From the NCBI GenBank assembly GCA_017302615.1, contig JAFLDB010000005.1, positions 1 to 64,000 on the forward strand: a stretch of DNA of 64,000 bases, read 5' to 3'. Origin of the DNA: Sphingomonadales bacterium. GTDB lineage: Bacteria > Pseudomonadota > Alphaproteobacteria > Sphingomonadales > Sphingomonadaceae. The position numbers and the translations under genes were made by a program. Position 1 is the stretch's first letter. Every line of letters starts with the position of its first letter. The notes under the pieces were generated by a model. It saw only the letters and a program-made list of their open reading frames with translations. It was not told where the DNA came from and did no database searches. Below are positions 45,688 to 54,414 of this stretch, piece after piece.

Positions 45688-46077
45688 TTATGGACAGCGG
45701 CTGTCGCGCAGCGGCGGGGCATCGGTGCGGGTCTGCCAGGTGCCGTTGGGCGCCTGGTACTTTTCACCCGGATCGGTGTCTGCAATCAGCAGGCAGGCCG
45801 AGGTGAAGGCATAGTCCTCCACCGTCACCTTGTTCTCGGCCGCCTTACGGGCATAGACCGCGCGGCGCTTGATGTTGATGTCTTCGGCCATGCGGCGGAT
45901 TTCGGGGCTCGGCGGCACCGGATAGCCCAGGTAGCCGTCGGTCTTTTCCCCTACCTGTCCGGCTGCGCGGGCGGCGGCATAGGCCGGATCGCGCTGCTGC
46001 GCTGCGGCCGGCGCGGTCAACACCAGCGCGCCCATCAGGGCGGCTGCGGCAGCGATCGGGTTCAGGGTCTTCAACAT
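45688..46077 (-). CDS. ydbL: YdbL family (DUF1318) periplasmic protein
   Basis: A 129-residue protein with a Sec signal (AAAAALMGALVLTAPAAAQ). The mature part has GQVGEKTDGYLGY and INIKRRAVYARKAAENKVTVEDYA, the features of the DUF1318/YdbL family. In E. coli ydbL follows ydbH and ynbE, as here. Its role is not settled; it is thought to assist the YdbH-YnbE bridge. The ATG at 46077 puts the signal at the N-terminus. Confidence 0.85.
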   Translation of the reverse strand: MLKTLNPIAAAAALMGALVLTAPAAAQQRDPAYAAARAAGQVGEKTDGYLGYPVPPSPEIRRMAEDINIKRRAVYARKAAENKVTVEDYAFTSACLLIADTDPGEKYQAPNGTWQTRTDAPPLRDSRCP

Positions 46078-46087
46078 GGCATTTCCT

Positions 46088-46360
46088 TCAGAAAATTCCG
46101 GCGTTTTCGTCGATCGTCTTTTCGGCATCGGCCGCCAGGCGATAGACCACCTCCTGCTTGATGTTGATGTTCAGCTCGATCACGATCGGCTTGTCTGGCG
46201 CATTGACCGAGACACAGCCGCCGAGCGCAATCGCGCCTGCCGCCAACACCGCCAGCGCCGGTTTCCCGCGCTGGCCCGACCGCCGTTTCCCGTTTGCCTG
46301 CCCCATCATGAGGCGGAGCATCGCAAGCCGGGCGCGGTTGGTCAATTCATGGCTGTTCAT
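46088..46360 (-). CDS. ynbE: YnbE family outer-membrane lipoprotein
   Basis: A 90-residue protein. A basic N-terminus leads to a lipobox (IALGGC), then the short mature part VNAPDKPIVIELNINIKQEV, the signature of YnbE. In E. coli YnbE forms a beta-stacked complex with YdbH at the outer membrane. It starts inside the end of ydbH (4 bp overlap). The N-terminus is long for a lipoprotein signal, so an internal start (MMGQANG) is possible. Confidence 0.85.
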   Translation of the reverse strand: MNSHELTNRARLAMLRLMMGQANGKRRSGQRGKPALAVLAAGAIALGGCVSVNAPDKPIVIELNINIKQEVVYRLAADAEKTIDENAGIF

Positions 46361-49300
46361 GGACTTGTCCTGCTGTCTGAATCCTGAATGTCGTCGCTTT
46401 TGGGGGAAGCGGGCGGAACCGCGGGCAAATTGCCCTGACCGGGAAGACCATCGGGCAGTTTCGGCTTTTCGATCGGCTTGCCGCTTTCATCGACCAATCC
46501 GACCGCACGCGGGCTGCGGATATAGGCCGGATCGTAGAACGACTTGAACGAGGTGACGAGCTGATAGAACGGCGCGCGGATGTTGATGTTGAACTGGACC
46601 GGCATTTTGCCGAGCTGGCGGGTGATGAAGTTCCGTTTCGCGCCCTTGCCTTGCCTGACGCCCTCAATGCGCAGCGTGGTCAGGATATCACCGTCGATAT
46701 TGCCGCTCAGACCGATTTCCATCCGGGTAAAATCCAGGCTGCGCAGCGTCTGGAAGGCGAAATTGCCCATCGCAGACAGATCCTTGTAGGTCAGTTCGCC
46801 GACATAGGACAGGTTCCCGCCAGGCGGGCGCGAAATCAGCAGGCCGCCTTCGATCCGGCCGCCTTCCTGATCGAATACCAGCGGAATCGTCCCGTCAAAA
46901 ATGCCATTGGCGGCAATATTGCCCAGATCGAGTTGCTGAACGAATTTTGCGGCGTTGGCCCCTTCGACCTTCATCGTGAAGCGCCGCACCGCCCCTTCTC
47001 CCAGTTGCATGGTGGTGGGCAGCATTTCCAGCGTGCCGTCGATGAACGGCCACTTGGCCCCGTTGACCCGCAGCCAGCGGTCCGCTTCCAGCTGGAACGA
47101 GACTTCGCCGTCATAGACCTCGATCCCCGGGTTGATCATCCCGATCTTCAGCTTCTGATCCGGCTTGGTGACGAGGCCGAGCAGGTCGCTGAACTCGACC
47201 GTGCCGGCAAGACCGTCGACCGCACCGAAGGCGGCATCAAAATTGAGCCCGGCAGTCGTGAAGTCACCGGTGCTGGTCACGCCATCTCCGTTCCAGTCGA
47301 TCCGGCCATCGCCCGTGACCACCCCGTCGGCCAGGGCGATAATCCCCTGGGCAAAAAAGGTCAGCATGTCGGGTTGCAACTGCGCGTCGAACAGGATCCC
47401 CGGCACGTCGAGATCGGCATGGCCGACGCCGGTGTCGAGGTCATGGACGATAACCGTCCTGACCACCTCGCGGTCGCTTTTGGGATGCCGCAGCGTGGCC
47501 CGGGCGGTGAAGGTGGTGGAAACCAGATCGACCGTCGCCTCGCGCGCAAGCAAGGGATAGAACCGGGCATCCTTCTCCCGATCCTTGACCATCAGTGCGG
47601 CGTTGCTGATTGTCAGCTTCTGGTCGGCAAAGCGCAATTCGCCCGAGCCCTCGTAAACATCGAGCGGAACCTGGAACAGCTTGAGCTCGGTCCCGGCAAA
47701 GCGCCCGGTGACAACCTTGCCAAGGCTTCCATCGAAACTGGCGACCTTGAGCGTGCTCGGCTCGGCCAACGGGCCCATCGAAACGTCGATGGCCCGCGCA
47801 GCTATCCTGCCCGGCCAGGCAAACCCAACTGCGCCGCTCCTAAGCCGGATCGGCGTCGTGCCGAGCGTTCCGGCGAGATTGAGACCCGCCGTCCCGGCTG
47901 CCAGCCGGGTCCCCCGGCCATCGCTGCGCAGGATTGCTCCGCCCGGCCCCGGACACAGCGTCAGCCCGCGCTGTTCGAGCGAAAGGTTGCCGACCTTAAA
48001 CCGCTCGAAACCGATCGGCGTGCAGCGCCGCCAGGCCGCAAGCCCCTGCCGCGCGGTCCAGGTGCCGTCGATCGGCAAGGCCAGCCCGCGTACTTCACCG
48101 CCGGGCAGCGGACCCGATACGAGCGCCAGCCCACCAAAACCGATCTGGCCCGAAGGCAATTGCACCAGCCGCAGCTCCGGCAGGGCCACGCTGGCGTTAC
48201 CGGCGCGGTACTCGGCCAGAGAGAAGCGCGCTTCCACGCCGCCCGATGCCTTGCGCTGGGCCGTTCCGGTCAGCCGCGGCAGGCCGGCCCCACCGGTCAC
48301 GAAATTGCCGCTGAACCGCAGCCCGCCCTTCAGGCCAAGCGACAAGCCGAAGCGGCTCAATCCGACCAGCCGTGTGCCACTGCCCCCGGTCAGTTCAGCC
48401 ACCGGCACAACGATCTGGGTGATTCCGCCGGTCTGACGCAGGCTATAGCGCCCGCCCAGCTCCGAACCGCGCTCTTCTCTGGCCAGTGCTCTGCGCAGCT
48501 GCTGGGCCAGCGGGGCGAGCAGCGTCCCTTCACCGGTCTGTTCCAGATCGGCCAGCGCCCCCCCCAGCCCCTTGCCCGTGCGCAATTCGCGCCCGCTGAT
48601 CGCGCCCTCGCCCTCGAACCGGGTCAGGCGATCGCGGCTGCGCACCGCGCCGTCGATCCTCAGGCTGGCCAGACTGGCAGCACCCAGGTCAAGCCCGGAA
48701 GCAGTCAGATCGTGGCTGGCGATCAGATCGCCGGCCTTGAAGGTGAAGTCGCCATCACCATTCAGCCCGGCGGCGCGCAGCCCCGGCAGAACCGGGCGCG
48801 CCGCAGCCAGCTCATAACGGCCGTCAATGCTTTCGAATGCCTCGCCCAGCAAGGCATCAAGCTGCACGGTGGTCTGGCCAAGGACGATCTGCCGGTCGGG
48901 GCATGACAGGCCGCTGATCCGCAGGGGTCCGGCAAAGCGGGCCCTGGCCGATGCGGTCGTCACTTTGCCAAAGGCCAAGGCATTGCGCGCTGCGCAGCCG
49001 GAGATGTCCAGCTTTGGCCCGGCCACGGCCATCACCCCGGCAAACCCGCTGCGCAGGTTGCCCTGCCCTTCCGCCTTGGCGCCGATCGGGCCGAAATCGC
49101 TGTCGATCCGGGCGCGGCCATCGATCAGCACCAGATTGAGATCGGGCAAGCCGCCAGGCCCTTCCCGCTTTGCGAAGATCACGGTGTCGAGAGCCCCGAA
49201 CGAGAGCTTGCCCTCCCGGTAGCTTCCAAACAGCCGCGCCCCCTCCAGCGTCACCTTGTTCAGGGTCGGCACGCCCAGACGTGGTTCGAATTCCACCACT

Positions 49301-49581
49301 GCGCGCGGCACCACCAGATCCGGGCGGGCAGGATTGCCGATCACGATGTTTTTCAGCACCTGCCGCTGCGTGCCGATTGATTCGATCTCGTACCGGCCCG
49401 GCAGGCCGAGATCCTCCAGCTGCCCGGCGATGATCCGGTTGGCGATCCGTTCACGCGCGAACCAGGCCGAGCCAAGCGCAAGCACCAGCAGCCCGGCCAG
49501 CACCAGCAGCCAGCGCCGTTTGCGGCCGGGCGCGGGCAGTTCCGCTTCGGGTTCAGCAGCTTCGGCCTGTGGTTCGGACAT
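46357..49581 (-). CDS. ydbH: YdbH family AsmA-like intermembrane protein
   Basis: A 1074-residue protein with one N-terminal membrane anchor (WLLVLAGLLVLALGSAWF) and a very long periplasmic body of beta-rich repeats. The C-terminal region has GIFDGTIPLVFDQEGGRIEGG and MPVQFNINIRAPFYQL, typical of YdbH/DUF748-like AsmA proteins. E. coli YdbH, with TamB and YhdP, forms bridges that move phospholipids to the outer membrane. The operon with ynbE and ydbL supports the same function here. Confidence 0.88.
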   Translation of the reverse strand: MSEPQAEAAEPEAELPAPGRKRRWLLVLAGLLVLALGSAWFARERIANRIIAGQLEDLGLPGRYEIESIGTQRQVLKNIVIGNPARPDLVVPRAVVEFEPRLGVPTLNKVTLEGARLFGSYREGKLSFGALDTVIFAKREGPGGLPDLNLVLIDGRARIDSDFGPIGAKAEGQGNLRSGFAGVMAVAGPKLDISGCAARNALAFGKVTTASARARFAGPLRISGLSCPDRQIVLGQTTVQLDALLGEAFESIDGRYELAAARPVLPGLRAAGLNGDGDFTFKAGDLIASHDLTASGLDLGAASLASLRIDGAVRSRDRLTRFEGEGAISGRELRTGKGLGGALADLEQTGEGTLLAPLAQQLRRALAREERGSELGGRYSLRQTGGITQIVVPVAELTGGSGTRLVGLSRFGLSLGLKGGLRFSGNFVTGGAGLPRLTGTAQRKASGGVEARFSLAEYRAGNASVALPELRLVQLPSGQIGFGGLALVSGPLPGGEVRGLALPIDGTWTARQGLAAWRRCTPIGFERFKVGNLSLEQRGLTLCPGPGGAILRSDGRGTRLAAGTAGLNLAGTLGTTPIRLRSGAVGFAWPGRIAARAIDVSMGPLAEPSTLKVASFDGSLGKVVTGRFAGTELKLFQVPLDVYEGSGELRFADQKLTISNAALMVKDREKDARFYPLLAREATVDLVSTTFTARATLRHPKSDREVVRTVIVHDLDTGVGHADLDVPGILFDAQLQPDMLTFFAQGIIALADGVVTGDGRIDWNGDGVTSTGDFTTAGLNFDAAFGAVDGLAGTVEFSDLLGLVTKPDQKLKIGMINPGIEVYDGEVSFQLEADRWLRVNGAKWPFIDGTLEMLPTTMQLGEGAVRRFTMKVEGANAAKFVQQLDLGNIAANGIFDGTIPLVFDQEGGRIEGGLLISRPPGGNLSYVGELTYKDLSAMGNFAFQTLRSLDFTRMEIGLSGNIDGDILTTLRIEGVRQGKGAKRNFITRQLGKMPVQFNINIRAPFYQLVTSFKSFYDPAYIRSPRAVGLVDESGKPIEKPKLPDGLPGQGNLPAVPPASPKSDDIQDSDSRTSP

Positions 49582-49653
49582 CGCCGCTACACTTGCGCGC
49601 TTGGCCCGCGAAAGGCAATGGACAGGCAGCAGTCACCCGCATGGGAGCCACGC

Positions 49654-50346
49654 GTGACCGAAGATCAGGACCAGCAACATCTCGGAACCGGCCATCGCGC
49701 CCGGTTGCGCGATCGGCTGCTGACCGGTGGTGACAGTGCCCTGGCCGATCACGAAGTGATCGAATACCTGCTGATGACCGCAATTCCGCGCAAGGACGTA
49801 AAGCCGCTGGCGAAGAGCTTGCTGGCCCGCTTCGGCGGGCTGGCCGGCGTGTTCAATGCCGATCCCGTGGCTCTGGCCCGGCACCCCGGGATGGGCGAGA
49901 CCAGCGCAGCGGCGGTGAAGATCGTCGCCCTGGCCACTCGCCGCCTGGCCCGCACCGGGGTTCAGGATCAGCCGGTGCTGGCGAGCTGGCAGGCGCTGAT
50001 CGACTATCTGACGGTCGACATGGCGCATCTGAAGCACGAGCGGGTCAGGGCGCTCTATCTTGACACCCGCAACCGGCTGGTCAGCGACGAGATCCTCTCG
50101 GAAGGCTCGCTTGACGAGGCGACAATCCATCCGCGCGAGGTGGTCAAGAAGGCGCTTGATCTGGGCGCGGCCGCGCTGATCATGGTTCACAACCATCCCT
50201 CCGGTTCGCCCGAACCGAGCCGCGCCGACATCCAGATCACGGGCCGCATCGCCGAGGCGGCGCGACTGCTGGGCATTGCCCTCCACGATCATGTGATCAT
50301 TGGCCGGGAAGGCCATGTCAGCCTGCGCTCCAAGGGGCTGATCTGA
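49654..50346 (+). CDS. radC: RadC family JAB-domain protein
   Basis: A 230-residue protein. The N-terminal helix-hairpin-helix part (GHRARLRDRLL, HPGMGETSAAAVKI) precedes a JAMM domain with HNHPSGSPEPSRAD, the metal-binding HxHx7SxxD pattern. The cellular role is disputed; a DNA repair function is not well supported. Start: GTG at 49654 has GGGAG upstream; an ATG 36 bases earlier lacks a site. It is divergent from ydbH and 2 bp upstream of the NRDE gene. Confidence 0.9.
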   Translation: MTEDQDQQHLGTGHRARLRDRLLTGGDSALADHEVIEYLLMTAIPRKDVKPLAKSLLARFGGLAGVFNADPVALARHPGMGETSAAAVKIVALATRRLARTGVQDQPVLASWQALIDYLTVDMAHLKHERVRALYLDTRNRLVSDEILSEGSLDEATIHPREVVKKALDLGAAALIMVHNHPSGSPEPSRADIQITGRIAEAARLLGIALHDHVIIGREGHVSLRSKGLI

Positions 50347-50347
50347 G

Positions 50348-51049
50348 ATGTGCGTCGCTGCCATCGCATGGTCTGCTCATCCGGAATGGACGCTGGTCGC
50401 CATCGGCAACCGCGATGAATACCATGCCCGGCCGGCCGCCCCGCTGACGCGCTGGGACAGCGGCATTCTGGCAGGGCGCGATCTCGAAGCTGGCGGAACC
50501 TGGCTTGGCGTTTCGCCGGGCCGTTTTGCTCTGGTCACCAACCGCCGGGCCGAGGGCTATCCGCGCGCCGGAATGGCCAGCCGGGGCGGACTTGTGACCG
50601 GCTGGTTGCAGAGCGAGGATCCAGGCAACACCGCCGCGATGAACCCGTTCAACCTCTTTACCGCCAGCCCGGGCGGCGCGCGGCTGGAAACCAACTTTCC
50701 CACGGCGGAATCGCACATGCTTCCGCCTGGTATCCACGGCCTTTCAAACGGCGGCCTTGATGAGCGCTGGCACAAGATCACCCGGCTGGAAGGTGCTCTG
50801 GCAAACTGGCTGCAAGCCGGACAGGCACCCGCTGTCCTGCTCGATGCGCTGGCCGATGAAACGCCCGATCCGGCCGATCCCGACAATTTCCTTTCGCCCC
50901 CGTTCATTCGCAATCCGGGCTATGGCACCCGCTGCTCCAGCGTGATCGCCGTGAAGGCGGACGGGCGCGGCACGATCATCGAACGGCGGTTCGACGAACT
51001 GGGGCTGGTAACCGGCGAGACAGAGCTGGATTTCGTCTGGCAGACCTAG
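50348..51049 (+). CDS. NRDE (TANGO2-like) family protein
   Basis: A 233-residue protein with MCVAAIAW at the start (N-terminal Cys2) and AIGNRDEYHARP, the motif naming the family, then GGTWLGVSPGRFALVTNRR. Eukaryotic homologues (TANGO2) have been linked to haem trafficking and Golgi organisation; bacterial functions are unknown. The fold is an Ntn-hydrolase-like one, and Cys2 could be a nucleophile. Its stop overlaps that of the convergent mannosidase gene in CTAG. Confidence 0.88.
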   Translation: MCVAAIAWSAHPEWTLVAIGNRDEYHARPAAPLTRWDSGILAGRDLEAGGTWLGVSPGRFALVTNRRAEGYPRAGMASRGGLVTGWLQSEDPGNTAAMNPFNLFTASPGGARLETNFPTAESHMLPPGIHGLSNGGLDERWHKITRLEGALANWLQAGQAPAVLLDALADETPDPADPDNFLSPPFIRNPGYGTRCSSVIAVKADGRGTIIERRFDELGLVTGETELDFVWQT

Positions 51050-52488
51050 CCGAATTCCAGCGCCAGCAGATGTGGCCGCTCGCGCGCTACTTTCAGCACC
51101 AGCTCTCCGAACAAGCCGTTGGTCCAGGCAAACCAGGCGCGGGTGAACCTGGTCGGATCGTCCTTGTCGAAGGCTTCGTGCATGAAGCCGGTTCCGGTGT
51201 GCGTGTTGCGCAGAGTCTTGAGGCTCCAGGCGATGACGGCGTCATCATCGCTCGATAGCGCGCGGACGATGATCGACATCGGCCAGATCTGCCCTTCGCC
51301 GATATGCGGCCCGCCGATCCCCTCGGCCGCGCGGCCCCTGAAAAACCAAGGATTGGCCTCGCTCCACACTGCCTCAGCCGTGGTCCGCCATAGCGGATAG
51401 TCGGCCGGCAGGCAGCGCAGATAGGCCAGACCCAGCAGGCTGGGCACATTGGCATCGTCCATGAACAGGTGGTTGCCATAACCGTCCGTTTCATAAGCCA
51501 GCACCTGCCGTCCATCGGGCAGAACCATTACTCCATGGGCAAAGACCGCCTTTTCAACCTCGGCAGCCAGCGCGGTCGCCTCACTTGCCAGCCCCTCGTC
51601 CTTCAGCACACCGCGCGCCATCAGCGCCAATTCCCGCAAGGTGGCGACGGCAAACAGGTTGCCCGGAATGTTGCAGGGGAAGGTGCAGGCATCGTCTGAC
51701 GGACGGAAGGCGGAATGGATCAGGCCATGCTTCCTGGTTGGCACGCCAACCCCGGCCAGCGTGGTTTCGGTCGGCTGGGTGCTGTGGCGCTGGAAGCGAT
51801 AGGGGCCAGGGCCATCGAAGCGCTGCTGTTCCTTGAAGGTCGCGACGATCAGCTTCGCCGCCTTTGCCCAGGTCGCGTCGAACGGCTCGGTATCCCCGGT
51901 CGCGCGCCAGTAATCGTGGGCAAGGCGCAGCACATAGCAGAGCGAATCGACTTCCCATTTACGCTCCGCCACGCCGGGCTTCATCTCGGTCCGGTCAGTC
52001 TTCGACCAGTGCAGCCCCTCCTTCGAGGCCGGATCGCGGGTGAATGCATTGGCATAGGGATCAAGCAGCACACAGCGGGCATGGCGGCGGATCAGCCCGC
52101 GATATAGCTCGCGCAGGTGTGCGTCCTCGGCCACGAGGTGAAGGTAGGGTCGCAGCTGCGCGGCCGAATCCCGCAGCCACAGTGCCGGAATGTCACCCGT
52201 GATGACAAAGGCATCGGCCTTGCCATCCATCTGGCCCATGAACACCGTGGTATCGAGCGTGTTGGGAAAGCAGTTGCCAAACAGCCAGGCCAGTTCGGGA
52301 TCGCGGATCAGCGCGCTGACCCGGTCAATCTCTCGCTCCACCGCCTTGGACACAAAACGCCGATCAGCCGGGGCGGGTCGGTTGGACTGCATGGCTCTGG
52401 CCTCCTGGGCGCGCGGCAGGCCCGGCGTCAGCAACATGGCCGCGCTGGCGGCAAGGAAACTGCGACGGGGCAAGGCGGGCGCGATCAC
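51046..52488 (-). CDS. Tat-exported GH125 exo-alpha-1,6-mannosidase-like enzyme
   Basis: A 480-residue glycoside hydrolase of family 125. TGDIPALWLRDSAAQLRPY, DGYGNHLFMDDANVPSLLGL and GIGGPHIGEGQIWPMSIIVRA are family blocks; GH125 enzymes release non-reducing-end mannose with inversion and need no metal. A twin-arginine signal (LPRRSFLAASAAMLL, cleaved near PRAQEA) sends it to the periplasm. The start is uncertain: GTG at 52488 fits the signal but has no good ribosome site. No other mannan genes are nearby. It overlaps the NRDE gene end by 4 bp. Confidence 0.87.
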   Translation of the reverse strand: MIAPALPRRSFLAASAAMLLTPGLPRAQEARAMQSNRPAPADRRFVSKAVEREIDRVSALIRDPELAWLFGNCFPNTLDTTVFMGQMDGKADAFVITGDIPALWLRDSAAQLRPYLHLVAEDAHLRELYRGLIRRHARCVLLDPYANAFTRDPASKEGLHWSKTDRTEMKPGVAERKWEVDSLCYVLRLAHDYWRATGDTEPFDATWAKAAKLIVATFKEQQRFDGPGPYRFQRHSTQPTETTLAGVGVPTRKHGLIHSAFRPSDDACTFPCNIPGNLFAVATLRELALMARGVLKDEGLASEATALAAEVEKAVFAHGVMVLPDGRQVLAYETDGYGNHLFMDDANVPSLLGLAYLRCLPADYPLWRTTAEAVWSEANPWFFRGRAAEGIGGPHIGEGQIWPMSIIVRALSSDDDAVIAWSLKTLRNTHTGTGFMHEAFDKDDPTRFTRAWFAWTNGLFGELVLKVARERPHLLALEFG

Positions 52489-52538
52489 TGGATAGTGGTG
52501 GCCTGTCAGCGCCTTGCGTGCAAGCCCCCGCCCGCCTC

Positions 52539-52565
52539 TTGCCAAGCGTGCCGTGCCGGTTAGGC
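52539..52565 (+). promoter_or_regulatory. Predicted promoter of the VOC gene
   Basis: TTGCCA (52539-52544), 15 bases, then TTAGGC (52560-52565), 28 bp before the ATG at 52594. It lies in the 105 bp divergent gap with the mannosidase. Confidence 0.45.
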
Positions 52566-52593
52566 TCCCCCCAAAAGCGAGAGGACCCCAGCG

Positions 52594-53280
52594 ATGCGCG
52601 CCCAGCAACCCAATGGCATCCACCACGTTGCGATCATGTCAGCCAACATGAAGGAGCAACTGACCTTCTTCACCCAGGTGATGGGCTTTCCGCTGGTTGG
52701 CCTGTTCGAAATGCACGGCGTGCCCGGTGGTCGCCACGCCTTCCTGAAAATGGACGAGGACAGCTTCTTTTCGGTGGTGGAACTGGCCGGAATTGCTGAA
52801 ATTCCCTCCACCCTTGGCATCACGCATGCGGGAACCGGCGCGGGCAAGTGCGCGGCCGGCACGATGCAGCACCTGGCCTTCCGCGTGGCGGATGAGGACG
52901 GCCTGATCGCCATGCGTGACCGGATCCGCAGCCATGGCGTCCCCGCCATCGGCCCGATCGGCCACGGGTTCTGCAAGTCGATCTATTTCGCCGGGCCGGA
53001 AGGGCTGACACTGGAAGTGTCCCATGCGGTCAGCGAAGTTGATCCCGCCCGCTGGGTCGATCCGAAAATGCTGGCCGAATGCGGCATCTCGGCTGACGAA
53101 GCGCAGGCCATGCTCGCTCCCCCGCCCTGCACAGCCGACAGCCCGGTGCCGAATCCGGCGATCGACCCGGCCAAACCGCAACTGGCCTATCCGCCCGAGA
53201 CGCTGAAGGCGATCCTGGCCGCACCGGATGCCGCGATCACCATGCAGGGCAGCTATGACGAGCCGCCGGTGCCGGCCTGA
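52594..53280 (+). CDS. VOC superfamily (glyoxalase/dioxygenase fold) protein
   Basis: A 228-residue protein with two beta-alpha-beta3 modules. GIHHVAIMSANMKEQLTFFTQ gives the first metal histidine (HH), MQHLAFRVADED the second, and GLTLEVSHAV the glutamate, so a metal site is plausible. The first 170 residues are the VOC fold and the tail has a Pro-rich segment of unknown role. Substrate unknown. GAGAGGA precedes the ATG. Confidence 0.85.
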   Translation: MRAQQPNGIHHVAIMSANMKEQLTFFTQVMGFPLVGLFEMHGVPGGRHAFLKMDEDSFFSVVELAGIAEIPSTLGITHAGTGAGKCAAGTMQHLAFRVADEDGLIAMRDRIRSHGVPAIGPIGHGFCKSIYFAGPEGLTLEVSHAVSEVDPARWVDPKMLAECGISADEAQAMLAPPPCTADSPVPNPAIDPAKPQLAYPPETLKAILAAPDAAITMQGSYDEPPVPA

Positions 53281-53308
53281 TCGAATATCAACGCCAACGG
53301 AGAACGCC

Positions 53309-54346
53309 ATGACGTCTCGCCGCGAATTCATTGTCGGAGCTGGCGCCAGCATCGCCGGTGCGGGTGCGCTTGCTCCCACACCCGCGCAAGCCCAGAAGAT
53401 GCTCTCCCTCAGCCAGTTGGGACCCACGAACTTTCATCAGGACATGTTGAAGGTTGCCGCTCGAACAAACACGATCGCCATTCCATCCTACCGGTTTGGC
53501 GTGGTCATGCGCAGCGGCATTGCCGCAACCGGTTCGTCAGGCTCGGTCACGGTCGAGGCAACGGCTGATCTGGTCGGTGTCGACCTCGAACTTCTGCAAT
53601 CGATCGCCTACCAGGCCTTCGTGGATTTTGCGACCCGGGTGCATGCGACCGGACGGCAGATTCTGACTTTTGCCGAGTTCACATCCGCCAAGGGCTTCAA
53701 CAAGCTGACGACAACGGCGCAACCATTCCTGAAGAAGCCATTCGCCGATGCCCGAACGGTCGCCTTGGTCGCACCCAAAGGTCTGCCGCTGGTCAATCTC
53801 CACATCAACGCCCCGCTCAGCGATCAATCGCCAGTATCGCTGGGCAACTGGCGGGCGCTCAATGGCTTGTCGGCCGACCGCAAATGCCTGGTCATCGTGC
53901 CCACCGTGGTGCTGGATTTCGCCGCCCTCACCGGCAGTGGACATAAGGTCTACGGCGGATCCGCCAACGTCGGCATCACGCCGGGACTCTATCTGGTGCC
54001 GCAGTTCACCCAGAATACCATGGTCCATGCCAAGATCGCCCTGGCCGGAGACATGGGGCGGATGTTGCTGAAGGACCGGGTGGCGGTCGGCCAGGCTGGA
54101 CGACTTGTCCGCACGTCCAATTACAACAATCGCGCCGAGATCGAGGAATGGAACGCCTACGTGAATTCGATGCGATGGTGGAACGAACCGCATCTCGCCG
54201 GACCGTTGCGCCCGACGCAGGCCTATGACTACTCGACCTACCAGTACCGCATCGATCCGGCGCGATTTGCCGAAGCCTGTCTCGACGCGGCAAAGGCCGT
54301 CAACGCGAGCTATGTCTGGGCATTGACTGCGAACCCGGCAAAGTAG
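53309..54346 (+). CDS. Tat-exported protein of unknown function
   Basis: A 345-residue protein with a twin-arginine signal (SRREFIVGAGASIAGAGAL, cleaved near AQAQ). The mature part has no cysteine. Recognisable stretches are AFVDFATRVHATGRQIL, GGSANVGITPGLYLVPQF and TYQYRIDPARFAEACLDAA. I cannot assign a family. GC content and codon use look slightly lower than in neighbours (AAC, AAG, CGA and GAT are frequent), a possible sign of different origin. GGAG nine bases upstream supports the ATG. It sits alone between the VOC gene and purB. Confidence 0.6.
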   Translation: MTSRREFIVGAGASIAGAGALAPTPAQAQKMLSLSQLGPTNFHQDMLKVAARTNTIAIPSYRFGVVMRSGIAATGSSGSVTVEATADLVGVDLELLQSIAYQAFVDFATRVHATGRQILTFAEFTSAKGFNKLTTTAQPFLKKPFADARTVALVAPKGLPLVNLHINAPLSDQSPVSLGNWRALNGLSADRKCLVIVPTVVLDFAALTGSGHKVYGGSANVGITPGLYLVPQFTQNTMVHAKIALAGDMGRMLLKDRVAVGQAGRLVRTSNYNNRAEIEEWNAYVNSMRWWNEPHLAGPLRPTQAYDYSTYQYRIDPARFAEACLDAAKAVNASYVWALTANPAK

Positions 54347-54358
54347 CGTTCACACGCC

Positions 54359-54386
54359 TTGCATCCTTGCGCCCCTGCCCCTAGCG
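54359..54386 (+). promoter_or_regulatory. Predicted purB promoter
   Basis: TTGCAT (54359-54364), 16 bases, then CTAGCG (54381-54386) and GCTGCGG, 29 bp before the purB ATG. Confidence 0.5.
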
Positions 54387-54414
54387 GCTGCGGCAGTTAT
54401 CCAAGGAGTCGATC

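Noticed and set aside
46651..48906. A 751-codon open frame antisense to ydbH
   Set aside because: Gln/Arg/Pro-rich composition and absence of motifs mark it as a codon-bias shadow; ydbH-ynbE-ydbL on the other strand is a known operon.
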